23,723 nucleotides of DNA, from NCBI GenBank assembly GCA_964531225.1, contig CAZHDB010000025.1, positions 1 to 23,723 of the forward strand, written 5' to 3'. Shown piece after piece: positions 8,479 to 16,304 of this stretch (position 1 is its first letter; every line of letters begins with the position of its first letter). The translations under genes were made by a program, and so were the position numbers. Source of the stretch: CAZHDB01 sp964531225. Lineage in GTDB: Archaea > Thermoproteota > Thermoprotei_A > Sulfolobales > Desulfurococcaceae. The notes below the pieces were generated by a model. That model worked only from the letters and a program-made list of their open reading frames with translations. It had not been told where the DNA came from and ran no database searches.

Positions 8479-8766
8479 CTATATTTGGAGATCTTTTATA
8501 ATATCCTTAACAGTTTTCACCATGATGTTATATTCAGCTATATAATCTTTAATACCTTTAATCTTTCTTTTCTCGAGAACCTTACTAGTCGTGTATAGAG
8601 TAATACCAATCATTGTACTTATACTAGTTGGATCAGGCATTGATAGGAATATGTATGAAGTCTTTCTAATTTTCTTAGCCTTAGGATCACTTCCTCCTTC
8701 TATGGCAAATTTTGTATCCTCTAATGTTTTCCTTAAATATCTAACAAAGTCCTTATCAAGCTCCAT
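8479..8766 (-). CDS. Small hypothetical protein
   Basis: 95 residues, charged at both ends, with a middle segment PDPTSISTMIGITLYTTSKVLEK and a C-terminal amphipathic helix (YNIMVKTVKDIIKDLQI). The N-terminal DFVRYLRKTLEDTKFAIEGG also looks helical. No family recognised. The minus-strand frame is preferred over the overlapping plus-strand frame (8591-8794) because its composition (Lys/Glu/Ile-rich, soluble) resembles its neighbours, and a purine-rich GGGGAAG lies upstream of its ATG. It is divergent from the DUF123 gene, with a ~90-base shared promoter region. Confidence 0.6.
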   Translation of the reverse strand: MELDKDFVRYLRKTLEDTKFAIEGGSDPKAKKIRKTSYIFLSMPDPTSISTMIGITLYTTSKVLEKRKIKGIKDYIAEYNIMVKTVKDIIKDLQI

Positions 8767-8855
8767 AATACTTCCCCATAATGAATTATCTTAGTAATAC
8801 CTATTTAATAGACAGGGATAGAGTAATACTTACTTAATGTTGAGAGGTCAAGAAT

Positions 8856-9335
8856 ATGGAAATTCCTTGTAATAAGGGATATTACATTTTATTGATTAAA
8901 GTAAATAAAAATATAAAAATGAAAGTTGGATCCTTAGGTTTAACAAGATTTAAAGAGGGATACTACATATATATTGGTAGTGCTCATGGACCAGGCGGAC
9001 TACGTGCTAGAATACGAAGGCATTTAAAGAAAATAAAGAATCCATACTGGCATATAGATTATTTATTAATGGATAAAGATGTATTTATCGAAGCAATATG
9101 GTATTTTTTAGCTAAAGAGTCCCCATTTGATCTTGAATCGCTTATATCGAAGAATCTTAACAATCTTTTAGATTTCATTAAGGGTTTTGGATGTTCAGAT
9201 AAGCCAAGTGATCTATCTCATCTATATTATTGTGGTTTAGAATTATATATTTGCATCAATATTTTGAACAGGATTTTTAAGAAATACAATTTAACACCTC
9301 ATATATTTCATGCGACAGATTTAAATACTAGCTAG
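8856..9335 (+). CDS. DUF123 (GIY-YIG-like) protein
   Basis: 159 residues. GYYILLIKV at the N-terminus and GYYIYIGSAHGPGGLRARIRRH (the YIG element plus its Arg-rich helix) are typical of the DUF123 branch of the GIY-YIG fold. The family pattern continues with YWHIDYLL (~65-70) and FGCSDKPSDLSHLYY (~111-125). DUF123 proteins occur alone or fused to endonuclease III in archaea and are presumed to bind or cut nucleic acid, but activity has not been clearly shown. A GAGAGGT site about eight bases before the ATG supports the start. The gene precedes ssb by 51 bases on the same strand, which would suit a DNA-maintenance role (inference). Confidence 0.85.
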   Translation: MEIPCNKGYYILLIKVNKNIKMKVGSLGLTRFKEGYYIYIGSAHGPGGLRARIRRHLKKIKNPYWHIDYLLMDKDVFIEAIWYFLAKESPFDLESLISKNLNNLLDFIKGFGCSDKPSDLSHLYYCGLELYICINILNRIFKKYNLTPHIFHATDLNTS

Positions 9336-9386
9336 GATAATCTCTAATTATGCCCATAACTTGAAATCATAGGAGTCGAAATACAT

Positions 9387-9818
9387 ATGTCTCAAGAAAT
9401 CGAATCCCGTAAAACCTCTATTATAGATCTAAAACCACATCAGGAAAACGTACATGTTAAAGTGAGAGTACTAGAAACAAGTCCTCCAAGAGTTATACAA
9501 ACACGTAAGGGTCCAAGAACTATTAGTGATGCATTGTTAGGAGATGAAACAGGAAGAGTCAAGGCAACACTCTGGGGCAGGAAAGCAGGTACATTAGAAG
9601 AAGGAAAAGTAGTAGATATAGAAGGCGCCTGGACATCCAGTTATCGTGGACAAGTACAACTCAATATAGGTAGTTCAACTAAAGTTAATGAAATAGATGA
9701 TTCTGAAGTACCTCCAAAAGAAGATATACCCGAAGATATGCCTACAGCTCCAACGGAAGAATATAGGAGAAGCCGTGGAGGATTTAGGAAACGTAGGAGT
9801 TTTGGAGGTAGATATTAA
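9387..9818 (+). CDS. ssb: Single-stranded DNA-binding protein, crenarchaeal OB-fold SSB
   Basis: 143 residues, matching the Sulfolobus-type SSB in length and layout. A single OB fold spans residues ~10-110, with HVKVRVLETSPPRVIQTRKG, TISDALLGDETGRVKATLWG and GQVQLNIG segments. It is followed by an acidic/proline linker (PPKEDIPEDMPTAP) and a basic Gly/Arg tail (RRSRGGFRKRRSFGGRY). It binds single-stranded DNA during replication and repair. Unlike bacterial SSB, the tail is basic rather than acidic, though the linker is acidic. An AGGAG site lies 11 bases before the ATG. The stop codon overlaps the start of the PqqD-like gene (TAATG), so the two are translationally coupled. Confidence 0.95.
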   Translation: MSQEIESRKTSIIDLKPHQENVHVKVRVLETSPPRVIQTRKGPRTISDALLGDETGRVKATLWGRKAGTLEEGKVVDIEGAWTSSYRGQVQLNIGSSTKVNEIDDSEVPPKEDIPEDMPTAPTEEYRRSRGGFRKRRSFGGRY

Positions 9819-10135
9819 TGTCAGCAGAAGAGTCCAAATCCATTGATTTCTTAGAGAAATTTAATAATATGAAAGAGCAAGTTCCAGAAAGACAGGGAAC
9901 TTTTCTCGGAGAAGAAGGAGAGAATTTCTATGTAGCTAAAAGTGAAAATGAAGTCTATGAATTAAGTCCTTTAGCATATTATGTATGGCTATTATGCGAT
10001 GGCAAACATACTGTTAATGAAATGGCAGATAGAATGAGTAGAGATCTGAAAATGGATTTAAACGAAATCATTGAACCACTACTAATGGCTTTAGATGGAT
10101 TAATTAGTGTAAATTTAGTTGTCATAAAGCCTTAA
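9818..10135 (+). CDS. PqqD-like small protein
   Basis: 105 residues. The segment from ~27 to ~100 (YVAKSENEVYELSPLAYYVWLLCDGKHTV, then EMADRMSRDL and a C-terminal beta hairpin ending LVVIKP) fits the PqqD family, a small winged-helix-like fold that in bacteria holds a precursor peptide for a radical SAM enzyme. No precursor peptide or PQQ genes are visible here. Its ATG overlaps the ssb stop by one base, so it is made together with SSB; a role linked to DNA rather than to peptide modification is possible. A radical SAM gene lies 4 kb away in a different operon and may be unrelated. Family assignment is fairly sure; function unknown. Confidence 0.75.
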   Translation: MSAEESKSIDFLEKFNNMKEQVPERQGTFLGEEGENFYVAKSENEVYELSPLAYYVWLLCDGKHTVNEMADRMSRDLKMDLNEIIEPLLMALDGLISVNLVVIKP

Positions 10136-10151
10136 TAAATCCTATATAAGA

Positions 10152-10179
10152 CTTTTTCTAATTCTATTCTTTTATTTTT
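10152..10179 (+). terminator. Pyrimidine/T-rich archaeal terminator
   Basis: A T- and pyrimidine-rich run (several stretches of four to five T) begins about 17 bases after the stop of the PqqD-like gene. Archaeal transcription commonly ends at such U-rich tracts without a hairpin. It separates the DUF123-ssb-pqqD unit from the winged-helix gene, which has its own TATA-like sequence near 10209-10226. Confidence 0.5.
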
Positions 10180-10253
10180 AAGTAAATTGTTAGGTTTAAG
10201 GTCTAGGGCCATTAATTATAAATTAGAAAAATAAGTATTACCTATATACGGGA

Positions 10254-10883
10254 ATGTTTTGTATGAATAAAAGAAGTATAAGTAGACAGAAAAGAGACAT
10301 AGCTGATGTAGCCATAGATTTCCTTAAATTTATAGATGAAAATTATGATCATCAAGAGAGAATAAGGATTTCACTTAGTTATTATAGAGTTTATAGAAAA
10401 TATATGAATTTATTTCTACAGTCGAGACTAGTCATTGTTGATAGAGACAAATATATGGTTACAGATAAGGGAAGGGAGTTTATTCAGCTAATTAATTTAT
10501 TAAAGAAGATAATAGGTGAAAATTCAAGTTTTGAAGATATAAAGAGTAGTATTTTATCAGTTAGAGATCAGGATTTAGATATCTATAAAACATATAGTCC
10601 TAAAAAGATCTATATAGGTAGTTTTCTTGGAAAAGCTAGAAGCATATATGATATTATAGCATGTATATTATATAATGCCTTATCGCCTACATCAAAAACA
10701 AGAGCCATGGTTAAATGCGGTTTAAACATTATTCAGTTTTCTAAATATCTGGATATTCTTACAAAAAATGATTTGATTAAATTAAATCGGGTAAATGGAA
10801 AGACAGTATTGATGATCAGTTCTAGAGGCGTCATGTATTTACTTATATATAGAAGAATAGTTAGTTTATTAGCACAGCGATGA
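10254..10883 (+). CDS. Tandem winged-helix DNA-binding protein
   Basis: 209 residues with two similar halves. The N-terminal one (AIDFLKFIDENYD, RKYMNLFLQSRLVIVDRDKYMVTDKGREFIQL) and the C-terminal one (YDIIACILYN, QFSKYLDILTKNDLIKL, then a wing VNGKTVLMISSRGVMYLLIY) both follow the archaeal 'HTH_45' winged-helix pattern: helix, recognition helix, and a two-strand wing ending in TxKG or SxRG before a helix. It is probably a transcription regulator; the target is unknown. Start could be ATG 10254 or ATG 10263. The next gene follows 26 bases later on the same strand, so it may regulate, or simply be co-transcribed with, the transglutaminase-like gene. Confidence 0.75.
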   Translation: MFCMNKRSISRQKRDIADVAIDFLKFIDENYDHQERIRISLSYYRVYRKYMNLFLQSRLVIVDRDKYMVTDKGREFIQLINLLKKIIGENSSFEDIKSSILSVRDQDLDIYKTYSPKKIYIGSFLGKARSIYDIIACILYNALSPTSKTRAMVKCGLNIIQFSKYLDILTKNDLIKLNRVNGKTVLMISSRGVMYLLIYRRIVSLLAQR

Positions 10884-10909
10884 TATAAAGGATTATAGGT
10901 AGTGTAAAA

Positions 10910-12010
10910 GTGAGTTATCGACTGCTATATGCTCTGATGATTATCTTTATATTAGTGTGGGCAGCTGATTCGCATGTTATAGGATATTCTGATAATGTAA
11001 ATACCGATCTAAAATATATTTATATTATTGAATTACAAATTGGGGGGAACATTACTAATTTAAGCAGGGAGCCTATACGAATTAATGAAACCGATTTGCT
11101 AATCTATAACTATCCTTTAAACACGTCTTCTCAAGAAGTTTTATATGCTAAGTTATACTATAATGGAGTCCCCATTCCATCTAAGGTTGAGAAAAGTGAT
11201 CAAGGCTATTCATTTATACCAAATATTACTATTAATGACCTTTTGAACTTTAATGAAACTGCTTCATCTAAGGTTTTATTTAGAGTCCGTATTAATGTGA
11301 CAAAAAGAATTGAGGAGATAAAAAATCTCAGTTTTAGAAATGCGGGATCCTGGGAAGAAATACCAATTACTATGAAGAATTTAACAAATATCACTAGTTT
11401 ATGGAATTTTACAAATCCACTTATTAAGCTACTATATAAATATATCTTGAGAAGCTATAATAAAACCCCCCTACACTATCTAGCATCTGCACTTAATTGG
11501 ATAAATTCATACGTAAAATACAACACTAGAGTACCTCCTAGGCATCCATGGGAAGTAGTATTACGTAGAAAAGGTGATTGTGATGATCAGTCAAATCTCG
11601 TAATAACTTTACTGAGAGCAGCTGGTATCCCTTCATATCTTGAAACGGGAATGGTTTATGTCTCTGATAGATTTTATTCAAAAACAACCACAGCAGATGG
11701 ATACTTTACATACGAGTTTATAGGTGGAGGAGCACATGGATGGTTAACAGCTTACATACCTCCATGGGGATTTGTAAGAGTCGACTTAACATTCGCGACT
11801 GGAGAGCCAGGCAATTTACAATCAATGCTCAGACATATAAAGAAAGCTGCGTATTATAGTACATTGTTCCCAACGATTCTAATATCCGAGATTAAGAAGG
11901 GAGATTATGTAGAACAAGGTGCAAAATTTATAGAAGAGTTAAAGGAGGAAAAAATGAAATATGAAATATACATAAAAATAAAAGCTGTATATAAAGAAGC
12001 ATACTCATAA
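10910..12010 (+). CDS. Secreted transglutaminase-like cysteine protease-fold protein
   Basis: 366 residues. The first ~25 residues form a signal peptide or anchor (YRLLYALMIIFILVWAADS). Residues ~35-165 are beta-rich with many N-glycosylation-type sites. The transglutaminase-like core starts near 187 (LHYLASALNWI) and keeps the triad: Cys224 in KGDCDDQSN, His276 in GGGAHGWLTAY and Asp292 in FVRVDLT. The last ~60 residues are helical and basic, with no C-terminal membrane span. Archaeal members are thought to be extracellular proteases or amide-bond modifiers. The GTG start follows AGGTAGTG. The upstream neighbour is a winged-helix gene 26 bases away. Confidence 0.87.
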   Translation: MSYRLLYALMIIFILVWAADSHVIGYSDNVNTDLKYIYIIELQIGGNITNLSREPIRINETDLLIYNYPLNTSSQEVLYAKLYYNGVPIPSKVEKSDQGYSFIPNITINDLLNFNETASSKVLFRVRINVTKRIEEIKNLSFRNAGSWEEIPITMKNLTNITSLWNFTNPLIKLLYKYILRSYNKTPLHYLASALNWINSYVKYNTRVPPRHPWEVVLRRKGDCDDQSNLVITLLRAAGIPSYLETGMVYVSDRFYSKTTTADGYFTYEFIGGGAHGWLTAYIPPWGFVRVDLTFATGEPGNLQSMLRHIKKAAYYSTLFPTILISEIKKGDYVEQGAKFIEELKEEKMKYEIYIKIKAVYKEAYS

Positions 12011-12054
12011 GCCACCATTGTATTTAAAATTTTATAGAGGGATTTTAGATAACC

Positions 12055-12125
12055 TATAGTATGGATGACCGATGACTCCACTTCAGAGGCTATATGCCAA
12101 TGAAGACACTCCACCCCTAGGGGAC
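12055..12125 (+). ncRNA. Candidate structured ncRNA (GC-rich hairpin island)
   Basis: In the 196-base gap between two convergent genes, the ~63 bases from 12061 are about 52% G+C, well above the AT-rich surroundings. They contain a stable hairpin at 12081-12105: CTTCA pairs with TGAAG, a GA/AA internal mismatch follows, then GGC pairs with GCC around a TATAT loop. The palindrome CCCCTAGGGG lies at 12114-12123. A TATA-like TTTAAAATTTTATA at 12024-12038 sits about 25 bases before the proposed 5' end. In AT-rich hyperthermophiles, GC-rich islands between genes often mark stable RNAs. I cannot assign a class: boxes C and D are not clean. Strand is inferred from the TATA-like site. Confidence 0.4.
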
Positions 12126-12206
12126 TTTATCATAAACATTAATATAATATTATAGATCCCTTTAAGAATGGATCGTTTAAGGCTATAAAGTTTTTGATAC
12201 AGTATT

Positions 12207-12533
12207 TTAATATTTCTTATTTAAGCCTATAATTTTAGCTATTTTATTATATTCATCTTCTACAAATCCTATGATGTCGTACCTATGAACTCTTACAAGA
12301 TGGAGATATAGTCCTCTACGTGTAAATGGACCTCTGCCACAAATGTTGCATCTAAGTAATCCATTACGTAAAGTCACTATTTCACTAGCTACACGATTAA
12401 CAGCTTCTCTAACAATTGGATACAATACAGAACCAGTTATTCTCCTTAAATCACTCTCATCCACAGACAATCCAACTGCAAGCCTTGCAACATATTCAAC
12501 AAGTTTAGCACTAATTATACTGATATTGGTCAT
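12207..12533 (-). CDS. Single C2H2 zinc-finger protein
   Basis: 108 residues from the ATG at 12533, with GGTGA eight bases upstream. The finger is C-x2-C-x12-H-x4-H: Cys62 and Cys65 in RCNICGRGPF, His78 and His83 in YLHLVRVHRYD. The N-terminal 60 residues are helical and hydrophobic/charged (LVEYVARLAVGL, IVREAVNRVASEIV), possibly a dimerisation or protein-binding module. Small one-finger proteins are common in Crenarchaeota and are thought to bind DNA or protein. Function unknown. It is divergent from the thiolase gene across a ~270-base region with a palindromic ATATTAAAATAT at 12584-12595 that could serve as its TATA element. Confidence 0.8.
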   Translation of the reverse strand: MTNISIISAKLVEYVARLAVGLSVDESDLRRITGSVLYPIVREAVNRVASEIVTLRNGLLRCNICGRGPFTRRGLYLHLVRVHRYDIIGFVEDEYNKIAKIIGLNKKY

Positions 12534-12715
12534 CAAATTTTCACCTTAACATTCCTTCTACAATTATTGTCGTTCTTTATTGGATATTAAAATATAGGCT
12601 TTATAACAGTTTATTAATGGTTAAAAAATTGTTAATGGATCTGTTAAACTATTTTCATGTATCTCTATTAATTTCGATCTACTGCTTATTACATGATTAT
12701 ACTCTAATATGAGTT

Positions 12716-12730
12716 GAATTTTTATAGTAC
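12716..12730 (+). promoter_or_regulatory. Putative promoter of the thiolase-carboxyltransferase operon
   Basis: A TATA-like element (TTTTTATAGT) lies about 80 bases before the thiolase start, predicting a transcript start near 12750 and a leader of roughly 50 bases. The rest of the 12537-12805 gap shows nothing else that I can assign beyond the TATA-like palindrome noted for the zinc-finger gene. Confidence 0.35.
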
Positions 12731-12805
12731 ATCTTGCTTAATAGTCTCCGTAGATTAGTTGAAGTGTCCATAAATATTTAAGATTAATTGGTTATGGTGT
12801 ATGGT

Positions 12806-13987
12806 TTGACACGTGATCCTGTATTTATTGTTGGAGTTGGGATGACTAAAATTGATAGATGGTATACACGTAACGCTAGAGATCTTTTTTCAGAGGCCAT
12901 GGTTAAGGCCGTAGATGATGCTGGAGGTGTTAAGCCTCAGGCTCTAGTTGTTGGAAATATGACCTCTAGTGTATTGATGGAACAAGATAGTCTTGGAGCG
13001 CTTATGGCTGACTATAGTGGTTTGAGGGGAATACCTTCATTTAAAGTAGAAGCTGCCTGTGGTAGTGGTGGTGCAGCATTTTATACCGGCTATAGCCTTG
13101 CGGCTTCCGGTTTAGTTGATATAGTTGCTGTGGGAGGTATTGAAAAACTCACAGAAAAACTCACAGCTCACGCAACTAAAGCTCTCGCACAAGCAGCTGA
13201 TACAGAGTATGAGCTTATCTATGGAGCTAGCTTTACTGGATTAAATGCATTATTAGCCCGTCTTTATATGAACAAGTTTGGATATACAGATGAAGACATG
13301 GCCTATTGGCCTCTTAGAATGCATGAATATGCATCTTATAACCCATATGCCCAAATTCCTAGGAAGACAAGTCTTGAGGCTATTCTTAAGAGCCCTGTTA
13401 TAGCTGATCCTATAAAGCTATTTGATTGCAGTCCGATAGGCGATGGTGCAGCAGTAGTTATTCTAGTACGTGGTGAAGAAAGAGCTAGAGAGATCGCCAA
13501 GTCCATGGGCCATGATGTCCTTGTGGAAGTTGCCGGACTTGGCTTTTCAACGGATAGTGTTGATCTTGGCAGTAGAAGAGACTTACTGACCATGGATGCT
13601 GTTGTACGTGCAGCTAGAGAAGCCTATGAGATGGCCAGTGTTAATGTAAAGGATATAGATTACGCTGAAGTACATGATGCATTCCATATTACTGGATTCG
13701 TATCATTAGAGGATCTAGGTTTTGCCGAAAAAGGTAAAGCTGTAAAAGAGTGGAGAGAAGGTCGTTTCAGAAAAGGCGATAAACCAGAGGTAAACTTTAG
13801 TGGAGGTTTAAAGGCTCGTGGCCATCCTGTTGGAGCAACTGGTGTTTATCAATTAGCTGAAGTAACTATGCAACTTCGTGGCGACTTTCCAGGTTATAAG
13901 GCCAGTGATCCAGAAATTGGTTTAGCACAGAACATTGGTGGTATAGGTACCTTTGCAACTGTAATCATACTTAGGAGGAGACGATAG
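12806..13987 (+). CDS. Thiolase (SCPx-type acetyl-CoA acetyltransferase)
   Basis: About 393 residues. The nucleophile is Cys85 in VEAACGSGG. The two catalytic histidine motifs are DAFHITG and RGHPVGATGVYQ, and the fold ends with the usual GGIGTFATVIILRR strand. It condenses two acyl-CoA or cleaves a 3-ketoacyl-CoA; in archaea such enzymes start the mevalonate pathway. The usual archaeal partners (HMG-CoA synthase and a DUF35 OB-fold protein) are not in this window. Instead the gene ends one base before an acyl-CoA carboxyltransferase gene, so a role in acyl-CoA metabolism with the carboxylase is possible. The TTG at 12806 lies six bases after GGTG (12796-12799); TTG at 12788 or ATG at 12794 are alternative longer starts. 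Confidence 0.9.
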   Translation: MTRDPVFIVGVGMTKIDRWYTRNARDLFSEAMVKAVDDAGGVKPQALVVGNMTSSVLMEQDSLGALMADYSGLRGIPSFKVEAACGSGGAAFYTGYSLAASGLVDIVAVGGIEKLTEKLTAHATKALAQAADTEYELIYGASFTGLNALLARLYMNKFGYTDEDMAYWPLRMHEYASYNPYAQIPRKTSLEAILKSPVIADPIKLFDCSPIGDGAAVVILVRGEERAREIAKSMGHDVLVEVAGLGFSTDSVDLGSRRDLLTMDAVVRAAREAYEMASVNVKDIDYAEVHDAFHITGFVSLEDLGFAEKGKAVKEWREGRFRKGDKPEVNFSGGLKARGHPVGATGVYQLAEVTMQLRGDFPGYKASDPEIGLAQNIGGIGTFATVIILRRRR

Positions 13988-13988
13988 T

Positions 13989-15566
13989 TTGTCCATTGAG
14001 TACCGTAATTTTGACGAAATGGTTGAAGAGCTTCGCGAGCTACGTAAGAAAAGCCTTGAAGGCGGTGGGCCTAAGAAGATAGAGGTTCAGCATAGTAAGG
14101 GTAAGCTTACTGCACGTGAAAGACTTGAACGTTTACTTGATAGAGATAGTTTTCAAGAACTTGGATGGCTAACGATAACTAGATCTAGGTATTATGAGGA
14201 ATTGGGAATTGATTTTCAGAAGGTGAAGTATCTTGGTGACGGTGTTGTTGTAGGATTTGGTAGGATTGATGATAGATTAGTATACATATTTGCACAAGAC
14301 TTTACAGTCATGGGCGGTAGTATTGGTGAGATGCATGGCCTTAAAATAGCTAGGATTATTGAAATGGCTATTGAAAATCAAGCTCCTGTCATAGGATTAT
14401 GGGATAGTGGTGGAGCACGTATACAGGAGGGTGTTGCAAGCCTTCATGCAGCAGGCCTTATATTCTCGGCTAATATTAAGGCAAGCGGCGTTATTCCCCA
14501 AATAAGCCTTATACTAGGGCCATGTGCGGGTGCGGCTAGCTATAGCCCCGCATTAACAGATTTTATAATAATGACTAAAGGCTCATTCATGTTCATTACT
14601 GGTCCTGAAGTTGTTAAAGCAGCTACAGGTGTTGAAACCACTTTTGAGGAACTTGGAGGTGCAAAAGTGCATGCAACCACTAGTGGTGTGGCGCATTTTA
14701 TAACAGAGGATGATGATTCGGCTTTAAGGCTTACTCGTAAGTTATTGAGCTATTTACCACAGAATAATACAGAGGATCCGCCATATGTCGACACAGGCGA
14801 TCCATGGGATCGTGAGGATCCAGAACTCGACTCTTTAGTGCCAACAGATCCTACCAAGCCGTTTGATGTAAGAGATATTATTATTAGCCTTGTCGATGGC
14901 GGCGAATTCCTAGAAGTTCAAGCAGATTATGCTAGATCAGCCATTATAGGTTTTGGGAGAATAGGTGGATATACTGTTGGTATTGTAGCTAATCAGCCAT
15001 CAATTAATGCTGGTGTTATTGATATAGATGCCAGTATGAAAATAGCTCGATTTGTCAGATTCCTAGATGCATTCAATATACCAATAATAACACTTGTAGA
15101 TACACCAGGCTTCATGCCAGGAATAGATCAAGAGCATGGAGGGATCATTAAGCATGGAGCTAAGATATTATATGCATATGCATCTGCATCAGTACCTAAG
15201 ATCACTGTTATCATACGTAAGGCTTATGGTGGAGCATACATAGCTATGGGCAGTCGTAGTCTTGGAGCGGACATAGTATATGCCTGGCCTATGGCTGAAA
15301 TAGCTGTTATGGGTCCAGAAGGAGCAGTTCGAATCCTATATAGGAAGCAGGCAGCTAAGCAGCCTGATCCTGAGAAGTTTATGAGAGAAAAGCTTATTGA
15401 ATATCGCCGTTTATTTGCTAATCCTTATCGTGCTGCTGAACTGGGATATATAGATGATGTAATAGTGCCAAGGCAGACTCGTAAGAAGATCTTTATGGCG
15501 CTTGAAGCATTACGTGATAAGCGAGAGGAAGTTGTGCCGAGAAAACATGGAAATATGCCATTATAA
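13989..15566 (+). CDS. Acyl-CoA carboxylase carboxyltransferase subunit (PccB/MmdA family)
   Basis: 525 residues, full length for the family. The N-half has RLERLLDRDSFQELG, GGSIGEMHGLKIARI, the first oxyanion motif WDSGGARIQEGV and GPCAGAASYSPALTDF. The C-half has DTPGFMPGIDQEHGGIIKHG, the second motif RKAYGGAYIAMGS and WPMAEIAVMGPEGAV. It transfers carboxyl between carboxybiotin and an acyl-CoA. In actinobacterial enzymes the residue after GGAY influences chain length (Asp in propionyl-specific, Ile in broader ones); here it is Ile. The TTG start follows a strong GGAGGAG site inside the end of the thiolase gene. The biotin carrier gene is convergent and ends two bases away. Whether it works as a carboxylase or a decarboxylase is not decided by this subunit. 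Confidence 0.92.
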   Translation: MSIEYRNFDEMVEELRELRKKSLEGGGPKKIEVQHSKGKLTARERLERLLDRDSFQELGWLTITRSRYYEELGIDFQKVKYLGDGVVVGFGRIDDRLVYIFAQDFTVMGGSIGEMHGLKIARIIEMAIENQAPVIGLWDSGGARIQEGVASLHAAGLIFSANIKASGVIPQISLILGPCAGAASYSPALTDFIIMTKGSFMFITGPEVVKAATGVETTFEELGGAKVHATTSGVAHFITEDDDSALRLTRKLLSYLPQNNTEDPPYVDTGDPWDREDPELDSLVPTDPTKPFDVRDIIISLVDGGEFLEVQADYARSAIIGFGRIGGYTVGIVANQPSINAGVIDIDASMKIARFVRFLDAFNIPIITLVDTPGFMPGIDQEHGGIIKHGAKILYAYASASVPKITVIIRKAYGGAYIAMGSRSLGADIVYAWPMAEIAVMGPEGAVRILYRKQAAKQPDPEKFMREKLIEYRRLFANPYRAAELGYIDDVIVPRQTRKKIFMALEALRDKREEVVPRKHGNMPL

Positions 15567-15568
15567 CT

Positions 15569-16150
15569 CTACTTTTTCTTCTTAATCTTACCCTTTTTGC
15601 CCTTTTCCTTTTCTGATTCCTCCAAAGGTTTTATTCTTACTATAGGCTGGCCTTTATTGACTGCTTTTCCAGGCTCAATATACACTTTTTCAATAATACC
15701 GTCAATACCAGCCTTGATCTCGGTAATCATTTTCATAGACTCAATTAAAGCTATAGCACTATCAATAAATACTTTATCGCCCTCCTTAACCTTAATGTCA
15801 ATTATACGACCAGACAAAGGTGCTACAACGACGCCCTTTTCAATACCAAAAGTTGTTCTTCTTCTTTCAATCTCCTTAGCTGAAAGCCCTATGGGTATAA
15901 ATTCTATTATTTTCTTTATAATAGCTGGGATACCATCAATAATTATTCCTGAAGAAAATCCATCAACCCTTATTCTATGACCATTAATGTCTAGTATAGC
16001 TTGCCTAAGATCTTCATCAAAACCTAAGACACGAACATGATACTCTTCATTTTCACCAATAACTTTGACTATATAACCGTCCTTTTCCTCTTTAACCTCT
16101 ATCTCCATTATATCTCCAAGAGAAGTTTCGATCCGATATCTTCTAGACAT
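15569..16150 (-). CDS. Biotin carboxyl carrier protein with N-terminal BT-like domain
   Basis: 193 residues. The biotinyl domain occupies ~105-178, with Lys140 in IESMKMITEIKA as the biotinylation site and VVAPLSGRI / KVKEGDKV framing it. The N-terminal ~95 residues form beta strands (YIVKVIGENEEYHVRVL, INGHRIRVDGF) resembling the linker/BT region that precedes the carrier domain in fused propionyl-CoA carboxylase alpha chains. The C-terminus is a Lys-rich tail (KEKGKKGKIKKKK). It carries carboxybiotin between the biotin carboxylase (18461-19999) and the carboxyltransferase. GGTG lies five bases before the ATG. It is on the opposite strand from both partners and divergent from the M20 peptidase gene. 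Confidence 0.9.
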   Translation of the reverse strand: MSRRYRIETSLGDIMEIEVKEEKDGYIVKVIGENEEYHVRVLGFDEDLRQAILDINGHRIRVDGFSSGIIIDGIPAIIKKIIEFIPIGLSAKEIERRRTTFGIEKGVVVAPLSGRIIDIKVKEGDKVFIDSAIALIESMKMITEIKAGIDGIIEKVYIEPGKAVNKGQPIVRIKPLEESEKEKGKKGKIKKKK

Positions 16151-16212
16151 TTTAACACCATTATTTTACTGTTAATAAGTATAGTATCCAGCATCCATTA
16201 TTAAATCTAAGG

Positions 16213-16225
16213 TAGAGGGCCTCTA
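16213..16225. promoter_or_regulatory. Perfect inverted repeat overlapping a TATA-like element
   Basis: TAGAGG-G-CCTCTA, a perfect 6-bp inverted repeat around one base, sits in the divergent region between the biotin carrier and M20 peptidase genes. Its right arm runs into CTATAAAT (16223-16230), a TATA-like box about 75 bases before the peptidase start. Binding of a dimeric protein here could block the promoter. It is GC-rich for this gap. Regulatory function is inference. Confidence 0.35.
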
Positions 16226-16304
16226 TAAATGATTTCATGGGAATAATTAATATTATAGTCCAGTATTAACAATATTCTTCAGAATAAAGTTTCTGGTGAA
16301 CTAC

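Noticed and set aside
8591..8794. Plus-strand open frame of 67 codons
   Set aside because: Antisense to the 8479-8766 gene; the minus-strand frame has better composition and a purine-rich upstream site.
12061..12125. C/D box RNA reading of the GC-rich island
   Set aside because: GATGA-like boxes occur, but no CTGA lies at a fitting distance on either strand; kept only as an unclassified ncRNA candidate.
15597..15980. Plus-strand open frame of 127 codons opposite the biotin carrier gene
   Set aside because: The minus strand encodes a clear biotinyl domain with ESMKM; this frame is its shadow.
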